DNA of 64,000 bases from Rhizobium metallidurans (GCF_014196505.1 NZ_JACIDW010000004.1:62001-126000), one strand, 5' to 3'; shown: positions 17,134 to 26,141, counted from the first letter of the stretch. Notes: generated from the sequence alone by a model not told the origin. Translations and numbers: made by a program.

Positions 17134-18161
17134 GTGAACCCCAATCGCTGATGTTGCAGGAAGCCGGCCAGTCTCCCGAAGTGGTCGCCACGCTGCTGCG
17201 CAAGGAAAAGCCTGTTTTCGACGAGATCGCCAAGCTCTTTTCCAAGAGTGCGCCAAGCGTTGTCACCACGGCCGCGCGCGGCTCCTCCGACCATGCCGCC
17301 ACCTTCTTCAAATATCTCTTCGAGATCACCTGCGGCATTCCGGTGGCCTCGGTCGGCCCGTCGATCGCGTCGGTCTATGGCGCGCCGCTGCGCCTCAAGG
17401 GCGGCATTCATTTCACCGTGTCGCAGTCGGGCGCCAGCCCCGATATCGTGGCGCTGCAGGAAGCGGCCAAGCGCGGCGGCGCGACGACCATCGCCGTCGT
17501 CAACGTCACCGACAGCCCGCTCGCCAAGCAGGCCGACCTCGTGCTCGACCTCAACGCCGGGGCCGAAAAGAGCGTCGCCGCCACCAAGTCCTTCATCGCC
17601 TCGGTCGCGGCTCTCTCGGGCGTCACCGCTGCAATCGGCGCCAACGGCGACCTGCAGGCAGCGCTTGAAAAGCTTCCCGAAGCGCTGGGCGCCACATCGG
17701 GCATCGATACCCATGCCGCGGAGGACGTGCTCTTCAACGCCACCTCGCTCTACACCGGCGGCCGCGGCCCCGCCTTCGCCATCGCGCTCGAGGCGGCGCT
17801 GAAGGCCAAGGAAACCTCCGGCCTGCACGCCGAGGCCTTCTCGCTCGCCGAACTCATGCACGGCCCGATGCGATTGGTGCAGCCGGGTTTCCCGATCCTT
17901 GCCTTCACGCCCGATGACGCCGCTTACGCCAACAACGTCAAGGCGCTGGAGCGCCTGAGCAAGCTCGGCGCCACCACCGTGCCCTTCTCGACCAGGGAAC
18001 TCCCCGGCATCAACCTGCGCATCCCCACCACAGGCAACGGCCTGCTGGACCCGTTGGTCTCGCTGCTGGTCTACTACCGCATGATCGAGGCGGTCACCCG
18101 CCGCAAGGGCTTCGACCCCGACAAGCCGGCCAACCTCCTGAAGGTTACGGAGACCGTCTGA
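17130..18161 (+). CDS. SIS-domain amino-sugar-6-phosphate deaminase/isomerase (NagB-II/AgaS-like)
   Basis: This 343-residue protein is made of two sugar isomerase (SIS) domains (about residues 40-170 and 205-330), like the isomerase half of GlmS but without the glutaminase half. Conserved points are AARGSSDHAATFFKYLFE, SQSGASPDIVALQEAAKRGGATTIAVVN, EKSVAATKSF and the second-domain GRGPAFAIALEAALKAKETSG...AEAFSLAELMHGP. It most likely converts glucosamine-6-phosphate to fructose-6-phosphate and ammonia, replacing classical NagB. Four-base overlaps with the regulator upstream and one-base overlap with nagA downstream mark a tight operon. Confidence 0.88.
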   Translation: MSEPQSLMLQEAGQSPEVVATLLRKEKPVFDEIAKLFSKSAPSVVTTAARGSSDHAATFFKYLFEITCGIPVASVGPSIASVYGAPLRLKGGIHFTVSQSGASPDIVALQEAAKRGGATTIAVVNVTDSPLAKQADLVLDLNAGAEKSVAATKSFIASVAALSGVTAAIGANGDLQAALEKLPEALGATSGIDTHAAEDVLFNATSLYTGGRGPAFAIALEAALKAKETSGLHAEAFSLAELMHGPMRLVQPGFPILAFTPDDAAYANNVKALERLSKLGATTVPFSTRELPGINLRIPTTGNGLLDPLVSLLVYYRMIEAVTRRKGFDPDKPANLLKVTETV

Positions 18162-19312
18162 TGCCGCGCAAGATCTTCTCCGGCGCCCGTATTTTCGACG
18201 GCGAACGCTTCCACGACGACAGGGCGCTTGTCGTCGCCGACAGCCGCATCGAGGCGATCGCCGCCATGAACGACCTGCCTGATGGCGAGGCGATCAGGCT
18301 CGACGGCGGCATTCTCGCGCCCGGCTTCATCGACGCTCAGGTCAATGGCGGCGCCGGCCGCATGCTCAACGACGAACCGTCGCCCGCCTCCATGTATCGG
18401 ATCGCCGGAGGGCATCGTCCCTATGGCACGACATCGCTGCTGCCAACACTGATCACCGATACAGGCGAGGCGACAGCCGCCGCGATCGACGCCGCGAAAG
18501 AAGCGGTCAAGACGAACCGCGGCGTGGCCGGCCTCCATCTTGAAGGTCCGCATCTTGCGCCCGCCCGCAAGGGCGCGCATCTGGCCGAACTGATGCGCCC
18601 GGTCAATGACGGCGACGTCAAGGCGCTTTCCGCCGCCGCGCAGGTGATCGGCACGCTGCTGGTCACCATGGCGACCGAGCAGGTCACGGTGCGACAGGTG
18701 CGCGAACTGAGCGAAGCCGGCGTCATCGTCAGCATCGGCCATTCCGATTGCACGAGCGAGGCCGCCGAGGCGCGCTTCGACGCGGGCGCCCGTGGCGTCA
18801 CGCATCTGTTCAACGCTATGAGCCAGCTCGGCCACCGTACGCCGGGGCTTGTGGGCGCGGCGATCGATCATCCGGCCGTCTGGTGCGGCATCATCGCCGA
18901 TGGCCACCATGTCGATCCCAAGGCACTGCGCACGGCGCTTCGAGCCAAGCGTGGCGAGGGCAAGCTGTTCTTCGTCACCGACGCCATGTCGCTGGTCGGC
19001 TCCGCTGAAAGCAGCTTCACGCTGAACGGCCGCACGGTGCGGCGCGAGACCGGCGCCTTCTGCTCGCGACTGGTGCTCTCCGACGGCACGCTCGCCGGCT
19101 CGGACGTCGATATGGCCTCGGCGATCCGCTATGGCCTGACCTATCTCGACCTGTCGCTCGCCGAAGCGCTGCGCATGGCCACGCTCTACCCCGCCCGCTT
19201 CCTGAAGCTCGGGGATCGCGGCCGCCTGGCGACCAGCCTGCGCGCCGATCTCGTGCACATGACCGACGGGATCAAGGTGAACCAGACCTGGATCAGCGGC
19301 GATCCTGCGTGA
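18161..19312 (+). CDS. nagA: N-acetylglucosamine-6-phosphate deacetylase
   Basis: This 383-residue amidohydrolase removes the acetyl group from GlcNAc-6-phosphate, feeding the SIS-domain deaminase encoded just before. Features: APGFIDAQVNGGAG early in the barrel, the metal-binding LHLEGPHLAP near residue 128, SIGHSDCTSEA near 190, GVTHLFNAMSQ near 215, and the catalytic Asp in FFVTDAMSLVG near 275. The ATG shares its A with the preceding stop (TGATG), so translation is coupled. No GlcNAc transporter or kinase gene is in the window. Confidence 0.94.
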   Translation: MPRKIFSGARIFDGERFHDDRALVVADSRIEAIAAMNDLPDGEAIRLDGGILAPGFIDAQVNGGAGRMLNDEPSPASMYRIAGGHRPYGTTSLLPTLITDTGEATAAAIDAAKEAVKTNRGVAGLHLEGPHLAPARKGAHLAELMRPVNDGDVKALSAAAQVIGTLLVTMATEQVTVRQVRELSEAGVIVSIGHSDCTSEAAEARFDAGARGVTHLFNAMSQLGHRTPGLVGAAIDHPAVWCGIIADGHHVDPKALRTALRAKRGEGKLFFVTDAMSLVGSAESSFTLNGRTVRRETGAFCSRLVLSDGTLAGSDVDMASAIRYGLTYLDLSLAEALRMATLYPARFLKLGDRGRLATSLRADLVHMTDGIKVNQTWISGDPA

Positions 19313-19323
19313 CCAAGGAGCGA

Positions 19324-19350
19324 CGATTGTCAACTCGACGTTGACAATCG
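19324..19350 (+). promoter_or_regulatory. perfect 11-bp-arm palindrome overlapping a TTGACA box
   Basis: Arms CGATTGTCAAC and GTTGACAATCG flank a five-base centre. There is no T-run, so a terminator for nagA is not obvious. TTGACA at 19341-19346 lies in the right arm, and TCTATA at 19366-19371 gives a -10-like box at 19-bp spacing. The element could be a repressor operator over the promoter of the two small genes downstream, or a nagA 3' hairpin. Confidence 0.55.
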
Positions 19351-19450
19351 GTCGCCGAAGCCTGGTCTATACGGTACCCGCCGACAGGCTCATATTGCCC
19401 TCATGAAAACGGCGGCCCATCGGACGCGCCGCGATTTGAGAGGACAGACC

Positions 19451-19597
19451 ATGGCCCAGATCATCCTGAATTCGGCAGCCGCCATCCTGATCGCGGCGGC
19501 ATTTCTGGCAACGGCAGCAACCGCGTTGCGCAATGAAAGCCAGGTGCGCGTCCGCGTGCCTGTGAAGGTCCGCGACCGGCACCATCCCAACGGTTGA
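19451..19597 (+). CDS. small exported or membrane-anchored protein, 48 residues, unknown
   Basis: The protein starts MAQIILNSAAAILIAAAFL and has one hydrophobic segment (about residues 3-25) that could be a signal peptide cleaved after ATA or a membrane anchor. A short basic tail follows, rich in Arg, Val and His (RVRVPVKVRDRHHPNG). The ribosome binding site GAGAGGA lies at good spacing. A second small gene of the same size and layout follows within 90 bases. I do not recognise a family; the call rests on ribosome binding site, hydrophobic pattern and pairing. Confidence 0.5.
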   Translation: MAQIILNSAAAILIAAAFLATAATALRNESQVRVRVPVKVRDRHHPNG

Positions 19598-19682
19598 ATG
19601 ACCGAATAATTCCTCGAATTCGCCCCAATATCGACACCGGCGGAGATCAGGAATACTCCACCGGCTTTGGGAGTGACAGACA

Positions 19683-19826
19683 ATGACGAAGATCATCGGC
19701 GCGGCGGCGATCCTGACGATTGCGCTCGCCACGTATGCGGCCTCGCTCAACCCCTATGATGCCGGCAGGGTTCAGGCCAATCAGCCGCAGCAGACCGACG
19801 ACCGCGACACGGCCTCCATCCGCTAG
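19683..19826 (+). CDS. small exported protein, 47 residues, unknown
   Basis: The protein begins MTKIIGAAAILTIALATYAA, a short signal-peptide-like sequence. A polar mature part of about 27 residues follows (SLNPYDAGRVQANQPQQTDD, then RDTASIR). TGGGAG lies nine bases before the ATG. It parallels the preceding 48-residue gene in size and design, though the tails differ (acidic/polar here, basic there). A hairpin-like repeat (CCGGCGGAG / CTCCACCGG, one mismatch) lies between them. No family is recognised. Confidence 0.5.
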   Translation: MTKIIGAAAILTIALATYAASLNPYDAGRVQANQPQQTDDRDTASIR

Positions 19827-19843
19827 CCTAGCCCCGCCAGGTT

Positions 19844-20569
19844 CTAGACAAACAGCTGCCCGCCATTGGCGCTGAGCGTCGAGCCGGTGATGAAGCCGGC
19901 ATCATCGGAAGCCAGGAATACCACGCAGCGCGCGATCTCCTCCGGCGTACCGAGGCGCCCCACCGGGATCTGCGGAATGATACGCTCGTTGAGCACCTTT
20001 TCCGGAACGGCGAGCACCATCTCGGTGCCGATATAGCCCGGGCAGATGGCGTTGACGGTGATGTTCTTCGCCGCCCCTTCCTGCGCCAGCGCCTTGGTGA
20101 AGCCGAGATCGCCGGCCTTTGCCGCCGAATAGTTCGCCTGCCCCATCTGGCCCTTCTGGCCGTTGATCGACGAAATGTTGACGATGCGTCCGAAACCGCG
20201 CTCGCGCATGCCGGCCCAGACCTGGTGCGTCATGTTGAACAGGCCGGTGAGGTTGGTGTTGATCACCTCGTGCCATTGCTGCGGCGTCATCTTGTGGAAC
20301 ATCGCGTCGCGCGTGATGCCGGCATTGTTGATCAGCACCTCGACCGGGCCGATCTCCGCCTCGATCCGCGCCAGACCTTCGGAACAGCCTTCGTAGCTCG
20401 AAACGTCCCATTTGAAGACCGGAATGCCGGTCTCGGCGTGAAACGCCCGGGCGGCTTCGTCGTTGCCGGCGTAGTTGGCCGCGACCCGATAGCCCGCGCT
20501 CTTCAGCGCCAGTGAAATGGCCGCGCCAATGCCGCGCGTTCCGCCGGTGACAACAGCGACTCTGCTCAT
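19844..20569 (-). CDS. phaB: acetoacetyl-CoA reductase
   Basis: This 241-residue short-chain dehydrogenase reduces acetoacetyl-CoA to (R)-3-hydroxybutyryl-CoA with NADPH, the second step of polyhydroxybutyrate synthesis. The cofactor motif is TGGTRGIG near residue 8, NNAG is near 85, and the catalytic Ser-Tyr-Lys set is NISSINGQKGQMGQANYSAAKAG (about 135-157). The PhaB-typical QKGQMGQANY sequence separates it from FabG. A good GGGGAGCGG ribosome binding site precedes ATG. It is 69 bases downstream of phaA on the same strand. Confidence 0.95.
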   Translation of the reverse strand: MSRVAVVTGGTRGIGAAISLALKSAGYRVAANYAGNDEAARAFHAETGIPVFKWDVSSYEGCSEGLARIEAEIGPVEVLINNAGITRDAMFHKMTPQQWHEVINTNLTGLFNMTHQVWAGMRERGFGRIVNISSINGQKGQMGQANYSAAKAGDLGFTKALAQEGAAKNITVNAICPGYIGTEMVLAVPEKVLNERIIPQIPVGRLGTPEEIARCVVFLASDDAGFITGSTLSANGGQLFV

Positions 20570-20638
20570 GTTCCGCTCCCCATATGTAAGGCTCCGCTAT
20601 GACCGGAGCTCAACCACGACACGATATAAAGCAGGCTA

Positions 20639-21820
20639 TTAGAACGCTTCGAAGCACATGGCGACGCCCATTCCGCCGCCGATGCACAATGTCGCAAGTC
20701 CCTTCTTGGCGCCGCGGCGCTTCATCTCGAACAAGAGCGTGTTGAGCACGCGGGCGCCGGACGCGCCGATCGGATGGCCGATGGCGATCGCGCCGCCATT
20801 GACGTTGACGATCTCGGGGTTCCAGCCGAGATCCTTGTTGACCGCGCAGGCCTGCGCGGCGAAGGCCTCGTTGGCCTCGACCAGATCGAGATCGTTGATC
20901 GACCAGCCGGCCTTCTCCAGCGCCTTGCGCGACGCCGGGATCGGTCCGGTGCCCATGATCTGCGGATCGACGCCGGCGGTGGCCCAGGACACGATACGGG
21001 CCAGCGGCTGGATGCCGCGACGCGATGCTTCCTGTTCGGTCATCAGCACGGCTGCGGCCGCGCCATCGTTGAGACCCGAGGCGTTGGCGGCCGTCACCGT
21101 GCCTTCCTTGTCGAACGCCGGCCGAAGCTTCGCCATTGCCTCCATGGTGGCGCCATGGCGGATATATTCGTCCGCATCGACGGTGACGTCGCCCTTGCGC
21201 GTCTGGATCACGAAGGGAATGATCTCGTCGGCGAAACGTCCGGCCTTCTGCGCGGCTTCCGCCTTGTTCTGCGAGGCGACGGCGAACATGTCCTGCTCCT
21301 CGCGCGAGAGTTGCCACTGGCGTGCGATGTTTTCCGCGGTCACGCCCATGTGGTAGCCGTAGAAGGCGTCGGTGAGGCCGTCCTTGATCATGGTGTCGAC
21401 CATCTTCATGTCGCCCATCTTGGTGCCGGCACGCAGATGTGCGGCATGCGGCGCCATCGACATCGATTCCTGGCCGCCCGCGACGATGATCTTCGCATCG
21501 CCGAGCGCGATCTGCTGCATGCCGAGCGCCACGGCGCGCAGGCCGGAACCGCAAAGCTGGTTGATGCCCCAGGCGGTCGCCTCCTTGGGAACGCCGGCCT
21601 TCATCGCCGCCTGGCGTGCCGGGTTCTGCCCCTCGCCCGCCGGCAGCACCTGCCCGAGAATGACCTCGTCCACTTCGGCGGCATCGACGCCCGCCCGATC
21701 GAGCGCGCCCTTGACGGCCGCGGCACCCAGCTCATGGGCGGCGACGGTGGCGAAAGCGCCGTTGAACGAGCCGACGGCCGTACGGCCGGCGGCTGCGATG
21801 ACGATAGACGGACTGGACAT
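20639..21820 (-). CDS. phaA: acetyl-CoA acetyltransferase (beta-ketothiolase)
   Basis: This 393-residue biosynthetic thiolase condenses two acetyl-CoA to acetoacetyl-CoA. Nucleophilic Cys90 is in [11 protein letters not shown]. His near 350 is in [15 protein letters not shown]. The second Cys near 380 is in [13 protein letters not shown]. Start ATG 21820 is preceded by GAGGAGG; the frame extends to 21892 without a comparable site. It forms an operon with phaB and is divergent from the repressor gene phaR, a common rhizobial arrangement. The polymerase phaC is not in the window. Confidence 0.96.
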   Translation of the reverse strand: MSSPSIVIAAAGRTAVGSFNGAFATVAAHELGAAAVKGALDRAGVDAAEVDEVILGQVLPAGEGQNPARQAAMKAGVPKEATAWGINQLCGSGLRAVALGMQQIALGDAKIIVAGGQESMSMAPHAAHLRAGTKMGDMKMVDTMIKDGLTDAFYGYHMGVTAENIARQWQLSREEQDMFAVASQNKAEAAQKAGRFADEIIPFVIQTRKGDVTVDADEYIRHGATMEAMAKLRPAFDKEGTVTAANASGLNDGAAAAVLMTEQEASRRGIQPLARIVSWATAGVDPQIMGTGPIPASRKALEKAGWSINDLDLVEANEAFAAQACAVNKDLGWNPEIVNVNGGAIAIGHPIGASGARVLNTLLFEMKRRGAKKGLATLCIGGGMGVAMCFEAF

Positions 21821-22057
21821 GAAGGCCTCCTCGTTAGCTTCACCACGTATGGGTTGAAACTGACAAAGCTTCATCGCCAAGTCAAACGACAAGAAAGCAT
21901 CCGCGAATTTTCGAAAGAACTTACGTTGCGTGAATTATGCTAACGCCAAAAGGGGCTTGCCGCATCGCACAAAGAGATTGTCACCGGCCCGATTTTGCGT
22001 CTACACTCCCAAGTGGAGGAATTTCAATGACAATAAGACGCGCTTCGGGAGATTCAT

Positions 22058-22636
22058 ATGGCGAAGAATGAGGGCCAGGTAGCGATCAAGAAATACGCCA
22101 ATCGCCGACTCTACAACACGGGAACCAGCACCTACGTGACGCTGGAAGACCTGGCGGAGATGGTGAAGAAGGGGGAGGACTTCACAGTTCAGGACGCCAA
22201 GAGCGGCGACGACATCACGCATTCCGTGTTGACGCAGATCATCTTCGAGCAGGAATCGAAGACCGGCAACACGCTGCTGCCCATTTCCTTTTTGCGCCAG
22301 CTGATCACCTATTACGGCGACCAGATGCAGATGGTGGTTCCGAGCTTCCTGGAGCACTCCATGCGCGCCTTCACCGAGCAGCAGACACAGATGCGCGAAC
22401 AGGTGACGCGCGCCTTTGGTGAGACGCCGCTGACGAAGAACCTGCAGCTGCCCATGCAGATGGTCGAGGACCAGGTGCGCCGCAACACCGAGATGTTCCA
22501 GCAGGCGATGCAGATGTTTTCGCCCTTCAAGGCGCCAGCGACGAACGCCAAGGAAAGCCGCAAGGCCGAAGCCAAGGACATCGACGAACTCAAGGAACAG
22601 TTGCGCGCGCTTCAGAGCAAGCTCGACAGCCTCTGA
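22058..22636 (+). CDS. phaR: polyhydroxyalkanoate synthesis repressor PhaR (AniA)
   Basis: This 192-residue DNA- and PHB-binding regulator represses phasin and related genes until polymer granules sequester it. The N-terminal PHB accumulation domain (IKKYANRRLYNTGTSTYVTLEDLAEMV, about residues 7-70) is diagnostic. PHB_acc repeats follow (SFLRQLITYYGDQMQMVVPSFLEHSMRAFTEQQTQMREQV, to about 120). The C-terminus is Lys/Glu-rich coiled coil. It is divergent from phaAB, and in rhizobia it also affects carbon flow and exopolysaccharide. Confidence 0.94.
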   Translation: MAKNEGQVAIKKYANRRLYNTGTSTYVTLEDLAEMVKKGEDFTVQDAKSGDDITHSVLTQIIFEQESKTGNTLLPISFLRQLITYYGDQMQMVVPSFLEHSMRAFTEQQTQMREQVTRAFGETPLTKNLQLPMQMVEDQVRRNTEMFQQAMQMFSPFKAPATNAKESRKAEAKDIDELKEQLRALQSKLDSL

Positions 22637-22655
22637 TAGCAGACCGGATCACTCA

Positions 22656-22688
22656 GCATCTCCTCAAGCCGAAAGCTCGGGGAGATGC
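22656..22688. terminator. hairpin between convergent phaR and membrane-protein genes
   Basis: GCATCTCC and GGAGATGC form a perfect 8-bp stem, and the loop contains a smaller AGC/GCT stem. It lies 20 bases after phaR and 9 bases after the stop of the convergent gene. Neither strand has a strong T-run, so efficiency is uncertain. Confidence 0.5.
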
Positions 22689-22696
22689 CAAAAAGC

Positions 22697-23104
22697 TTAC
22701 AGCCCGATCGAAACATCCCGCCCGGCGCTGCGGATCGACACCGCGAAACCGCCGACCACGTCGATCAGCGCGATCGTCAGAAGAATGAAGAACACCTGCG
22801 TCGCCGCATCCGGAACAAGCAGGAATTCCACCAGAAACGCGATGAGCACGAGCATGGACAGCATGTGGTTGGCCAGGCTGCCGCGCGCATTGTGTGTCGC
22901 CCTCAATATCTCGAAGAACAGGACGACGAGCGCCACGACGATAAGGAGGTCGCCGAGCGACATGCTCCAGATCGCGCCCGATATCATTGACAGCACGAAC
23001 AGGTCGTTGTCGAGCGCGGGAAGTCCGCCGCTGCCCATGAACCCGACCATCGCAAGATTATAGAGAATGAAAGGCACGACCATCAGCGGAATTGCAGTGA
23101 ACAT
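22697..23104 (-). CDS. conserved-looking integral membrane protein, unknown
   Basis: This 135-residue protein has four predicted helices (about residues 2-25, 45-65, 82-100 and 104-122). Short loops include ILRATHNARGSLANHMLSMLVLIAFLVEFLLV. It is free of obvious catalytic motifs. It sits between phaR and rpmF. I cannot name a function; the start ATG 23104 follows GGGAG at suitable distance. Confidence 0.75.
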   Translation of the reverse strand: MFTAIPLMVVPFILYNLAMVGFMGSGGLPALDNDLFVLSMISGAIWSMSLGDLLIVVALVVLFFEILRATHNARGSLANHMLSMLVLIAFLVEFLLVPDAATQVFFILLTIALIDVVGGFAVSIRSAGRDVSIGL

Positions 23105-23189
23105 GTGGCGGTATTCTCCCTCTGCGAAAGAATAGTGCCGTAAACCACCACGTCACTTCAAGTGATCATGCGATATATTATTGCCAAAA

Positions 23190-23217
23190 TGCAAAAGGCC
23201 GGCACATGGCCGGCCTT
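23190..23217 (-). terminator. Rho-independent terminator of rpmF
   Basis: On the minus strand a 9-bp stem AAGGCCGGC / GCCGGCCTT with a five-base loop is followed by TTTGCATTTT, about 33 bases after the rpmF stop. Confidence 0.85.
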
Positions 23218-23250
23218 GCGAATTCTGCTGAAGCAGAACGCATAAGGAAA

Positions 23251-23436
23251 TTATGCGCTTTCCTTCGGCGTCAGAACCTGACGGCCGCGGTACATACCGG
23301 TCTTCAGATCGATATGGTGCGGGCGACGCAGTTCGCCGGAGTTCTTGTCTTCAACGTAGGTCGGTGCCTTCAGCGCGTCAGCAGAGCGGCGCATACCGCG
23401 CTTGGACGGGCTTGTTTTTCTCTTCGGTACAGCCAT
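23251..23436 (-). CDS. rpmF: 50S ribosomal protein L32
   Basis: This 61-residue basic protein of the large ribosomal subunit has the family N-terminus [20 protein letters not shown] and the ending [10 protein letters not shown]. The alphaproteobacterial form shown here lacks the zinc-binding Cys pairs of some L32 proteins, using [18 protein letters not shown] instead. Full length, with its own terminator. Confidence 0.98.
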
Positions 23437-23571
23437 TTTTCTTACTCCACTTCACAGGCGAACACATCCAACGGCCAGACTGGCGGCCGAAACGACATAT
23501 CGCGATTTCGGAAATTTTGCGCGCTTATACATGCCTTGGAGGGGCTTGACCAGTCCCCAGCTTTATTTTTT

Positions 23572-23589
23572 GAGATTCACGTGAATCTC
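23572..23589. promoter_or_regulatory. perfect 18-bp palindrome centred on CACGTG
   Basis: GAGATTCACGTGAATCTC reads the same on both strands. It lies three bases beyond the stop codon of the GST gene and 135 bases upstream of rpmF, both on the minus strand. The TTCACGTGAA core is shared with ParB parS sites, but the outer bases differ. It could be an operator, a degenerate parS, or a short hairpin. Confidence 0.5.
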
Positions 23590-23592
23590 CGG

Positions 23593-24240
23593 TCAGACCT
23601 CGTCTTCCTCGACGATCCAGGGCTCGGCGCGCGCCGCGTCCTCCCACGCATTCCAGGCCGGATGGGCCTTCATCGCCGCCATATAGCTCAACGTGTCGGC
23701 CGACGCCACCAGATCGTAGATATCGAAGCGATTGACGACAGGCGCGAACATCGCGTCGGCGCCCGAAAATTCACCGAACAGGAAGGGGCCGCCGGAATGG
23801 GCGCGCAGATCCCGCCAGATCGTCTCGATGCGCGCCACATCGGCCATGACGCCGTCGGCGAGCACGATCCGGCCCTTCGGGCGGCGGATATTCATCGGGC
23901 AGGCGTTGCGCAGCGCCCTGAAGCCCGACAGCATCTCCATCGACACGGCGCGCGCCACGGCCCGTTCGTTCCGCGCCTTCGGCCACAGCCCCGCTTCGGG
24001 ATAAAGTTCGGCGGCGTATTCGATGATCGCAAGCGACTGCCAGACACGGGTGGCGCCGTGCTGCAGCACCGGCACCTGCCCGGTCGGTGAAAACGCCCGG
24101 AAATGCGGATTGCCGGCAGCCATGTCGAAGGGAACAACGACCTCCTCGAACGGAATTCCGGCCGCCGTGAGCGCGATCCAGGGGCGGAACGACCATGAGG
24201 AATAGTTCTTGTTGCCGATATAGAGCGTCAGCCGGTCCAA
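23593..24240 (-). CDS. glutathione S-transferase family protein
   Basis: This 215-residue cytosolic protein has an N-terminal thioredoxin-like domain beginning LTLYIGNKNYSSWSFRPWIAL, where the Ser in NYSSWS is the likely glutathione-activating residue. An all-alpha C-terminal domain follows from about residue 85. The GQVPVLQH segment and the SLAIIEYAAELYPEAGLWP stretch are typical. The best start is TTG at 24240, with GGGAGA seven to eight bases before it; an ATG-started extension to 24303 would add 21 residues ahead of the fold. The substrate is not predictable. Confidence 0.87.
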   Translation of the reverse strand: MDRLTLYIGNKNYSSWSFRPWIALTAAGIPFEEVVVPFDMAAGNPHFRAFSPTGQVPVLQHGATRVWQSLAIIEYAAELYPEAGLWPKARNERAVARAVSMEMLSGFRALRNACPMNIRRPKGRIVLADGVMADVARIETIWRDLRAHSGGPFLFGEFSGADAMFAPVVNRFDIYDLVASADTLSYMAAMKAHPAWNAWEDAARAEPWIVEEDEV

Positions 24241-24347
24241 GGATATCTCCCTTTCGAGCCGGCGCGGCGGCACGCGCACGGCATCCTTCATACGTAGGAT
24301 CACGCATGCCAGATGATGTCGGCGGTCACCAGCGACATCTTCTAATG

Positions 24348-25094
24348 TCAGTTATAAATGCACCTGATGTAATCGCCCGAACCCCGCGCCCGGCGCTCGA
24401 TGACGGCCGCGAGGCTGCGCAGCCCCCTGCCGGGTTTGCCGGCGTTGCGGTCAATCGGATTGGGCAGCGACACGGCAAGCAGCGCCGCCTGCCGGCTGGT
24501 GAGCTTCGAGGCCGGCACCTTGAAGTGATAGCGCGCCGCTGCCTCGATGCCGTAGATACCCGGCCCCCATTCGGCGACATTGAGATAGATCTCCATCAAG
24601 CGCCGTTTCGACCAGACGAAATCGGCGGTTACCGCCAGCGGCAGCTCCAATGCCTTGCGCACGAAGGAACGGCTGTTCCACAAAAACAGGTTCTTCGCCG
24701 TCTGCATCGGAATGGTGCTGCCGCCGCGCGTCGCTTCACCGCGCAGCGTATCGGTGACCAGCATCCGCATCTCGCCCCAGTCGACGCCGCCATGGAAGCA
24801 GTATTGCCCGTCTTCCGACATCATCACCGACTGCACCAGCACAGGCGAGATATCGTCGATCGACACCCATTGCCGGTCATAGCCGCGCAGCAGCGCCAGG
24901 TCGCGCAACATCAGCGTCGAGACCGGATGGATGAAGGGCAGCAGGTAGAGGAAGATCAGCGCATAGGGCAGGACGAGGAGTGCCACGATCGCCAGAACGA
25001 TACGCATCATAAGCGAACGACCCTTCAGCCAAAACAGGGCGCGCCGATGGATCGGCATGGCCATGCTGTCGTCTGTCTCCGGCGTGATGTCCAA
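24348..25094 (-). CDS. mtgA: monofunctional biosynthetic peptidoglycan transglycosylase
   Basis: This 248-residue inner-membrane enzyme polymerises lipid II into glycan strands without a transpeptidase domain. One membrane anchor (about residues 30-55, [20 protein letters not shown]) is followed by a GT51 catalytic domain. Motif 1 with the catalytic Glu is [14 protein letters not shown]. Motif 2 is [16 protein letters not shown]. Motif 3 is [27 protein letters not shown]. The ending [21 protein letters not shown] is also usual. It is divergent from ispA, whose product leads to the undecaprenyl carrier of lipid II; this neighbourhood may be coincidental. Confidence 0.95.
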   Translation of the reverse strand: MDITPETDDSMAMPIHRRALFWLKGRSLMMRIVLAIVALLVLPYALIFLYLLPFIHPVSTLMLRDLALLRGYDRQWVSIDDISPVLVQSVMMSEDGQYCFHGGVDWGEMRMLVTDTLRGEATRGGSTIPMQTAKNLFLWNSRSFVRKALELPLAVTADFVWSKRRLMEIYLNVAEWGPGIYGIEAAARYHFKVPASKLTSRQAALLAVSLPNPIDRNAGKPGRGLRSLAAVIERRARGSGDYIRCIYN

Positions 25095-25229
25095 TGCCCC
25101 TGACCCAGTCTCGTTCCCCTACCCTCCTTACCGTCTGCAAACTGGCATGGCCAGACACAAAGGAAATCTTGGTTGCTCTGTCGACAATTCCGTTGCAAGC
25201 CCAAGCCCGCCCGTGCCAAACAACACCGC

Positions 25230-26141
25230 ATGAACGCGCACCTGAAGACATTCGAAAGCCGGCTGGCCGCCAACGCCCGTGAGATCGAAGGCGTGCTCGA
25301 CGCGCTGCTCTCGCAACAGGTATTGGACGACGAGATCGCGCGACCGGAAAACCTGCGCTCGGCCATGCACTACGCGGTGCTGAACGGCGGCAAGCGGCTG
25401 CGCCCGTTTCTGGTCGTCGAGACGGCGACGATGCTGGGTGGCGACCGCGACGCCGCATTGCGGATCGGCGCGGCGCTGGAATGCGTTCACTGCTATTCGC
25501 TCGTCCACGACGACCTGCCGGCGATGGACGACGACGACCTGCGCCGCGGCAAGCCGACCGTCCACATCGCCTATGACGAGGCGACCGCGATTCTGGCCGG
25601 CGACAGCCTGCTCACCTACGCCTTCGACATCATTGCCTCGACATCGGGTATCGACGAGACGAGCAAGGTCGCGCTGATCCTGGCGCTGTCGCGGGCATCC
25701 GGCCTCGGCGGCATGGCCGGCGGGCAGGCGCTCGATCTGGCCGCCGAAAAGCGCGCGCCGGACGAACAGGGCATCGTCATGCTGCAGGCGATGAAGACGG
25801 GCGCGCTCATCCGTTTCGCCTGCGAGGCGGGCGCCATCGTTGCCGGCAGCACGGCCGAGGACCGTGCGGCATTGCGCCGCTTCGGCGAACGGATCGGCCT
25901 CGCCTTCCAGCTCGCCGACGATATCCTCGACCTGACCGCCGACAGCGCCACCATGGGCAAGACGACCGGCAAGGACGCCGGCCGCGGCAAGGGCACGCTG
26001 GTTGGCCTGCACGGCATGGCCTGGGCGGAAGCGACGCTATCGACCCATGTGAACGAGGCCGAAGCGCTGCTTCAGCCCTATGGCGAGCGCGCCGCGGTTC
26101 TCGTCGAAGCAGCCCGCTTCATCGCCGAACGCAAGAGCTGA
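25230..26141 (+). CDS. ispA: farnesyl diphosphate synthase / short-chain polyprenyl synthetase
   Basis: This 303-residue prenyltransferase condenses IPP with DMAPP and GPP to farnesyl diphosphate in the cytoplasm. The first Asp-rich motif is VHDDLPAMDDDDLRRGKPT (about residues 92-110), the second is LADDILDLTAD (about 230). KRLRPF lies near 55 and AGDSLLTYAFDII near 125. Product-length residues upstream of the first motif are bulky, in line with a short product. Start ATG 25230 (MNAHLKTFESR) fits the family; the frame is open from 25173. ispG of the same isoprenoid route lies 0.8 kb further on, opposite strand. Confidence 0.92.
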   Translation: MNAHLKTFESRLAANAREIEGVLDALLSQQVLDDEIARPENLRSAMHYAVLNGGKRLRPFLVVETATMLGGDRDAALRIGAALECVHCYSLVHDDLPAMDDDDLRRGKPTVHIAYDEATAILAGDSLLTYAFDIIASTSGIDETSKVALILALSRASGLGGMAGGQALDLAAEKRAPDEQGIVMLQAMKTGALIRFACEAGAIVAGSTAEDRAALRRFGERIGLAFQLADDILDLTADSATMGKTTGKDAGRGKGTLVGLHGMAWAEATLSTHVNEAEALLQPYGERAAVLVEAARFIAERKS

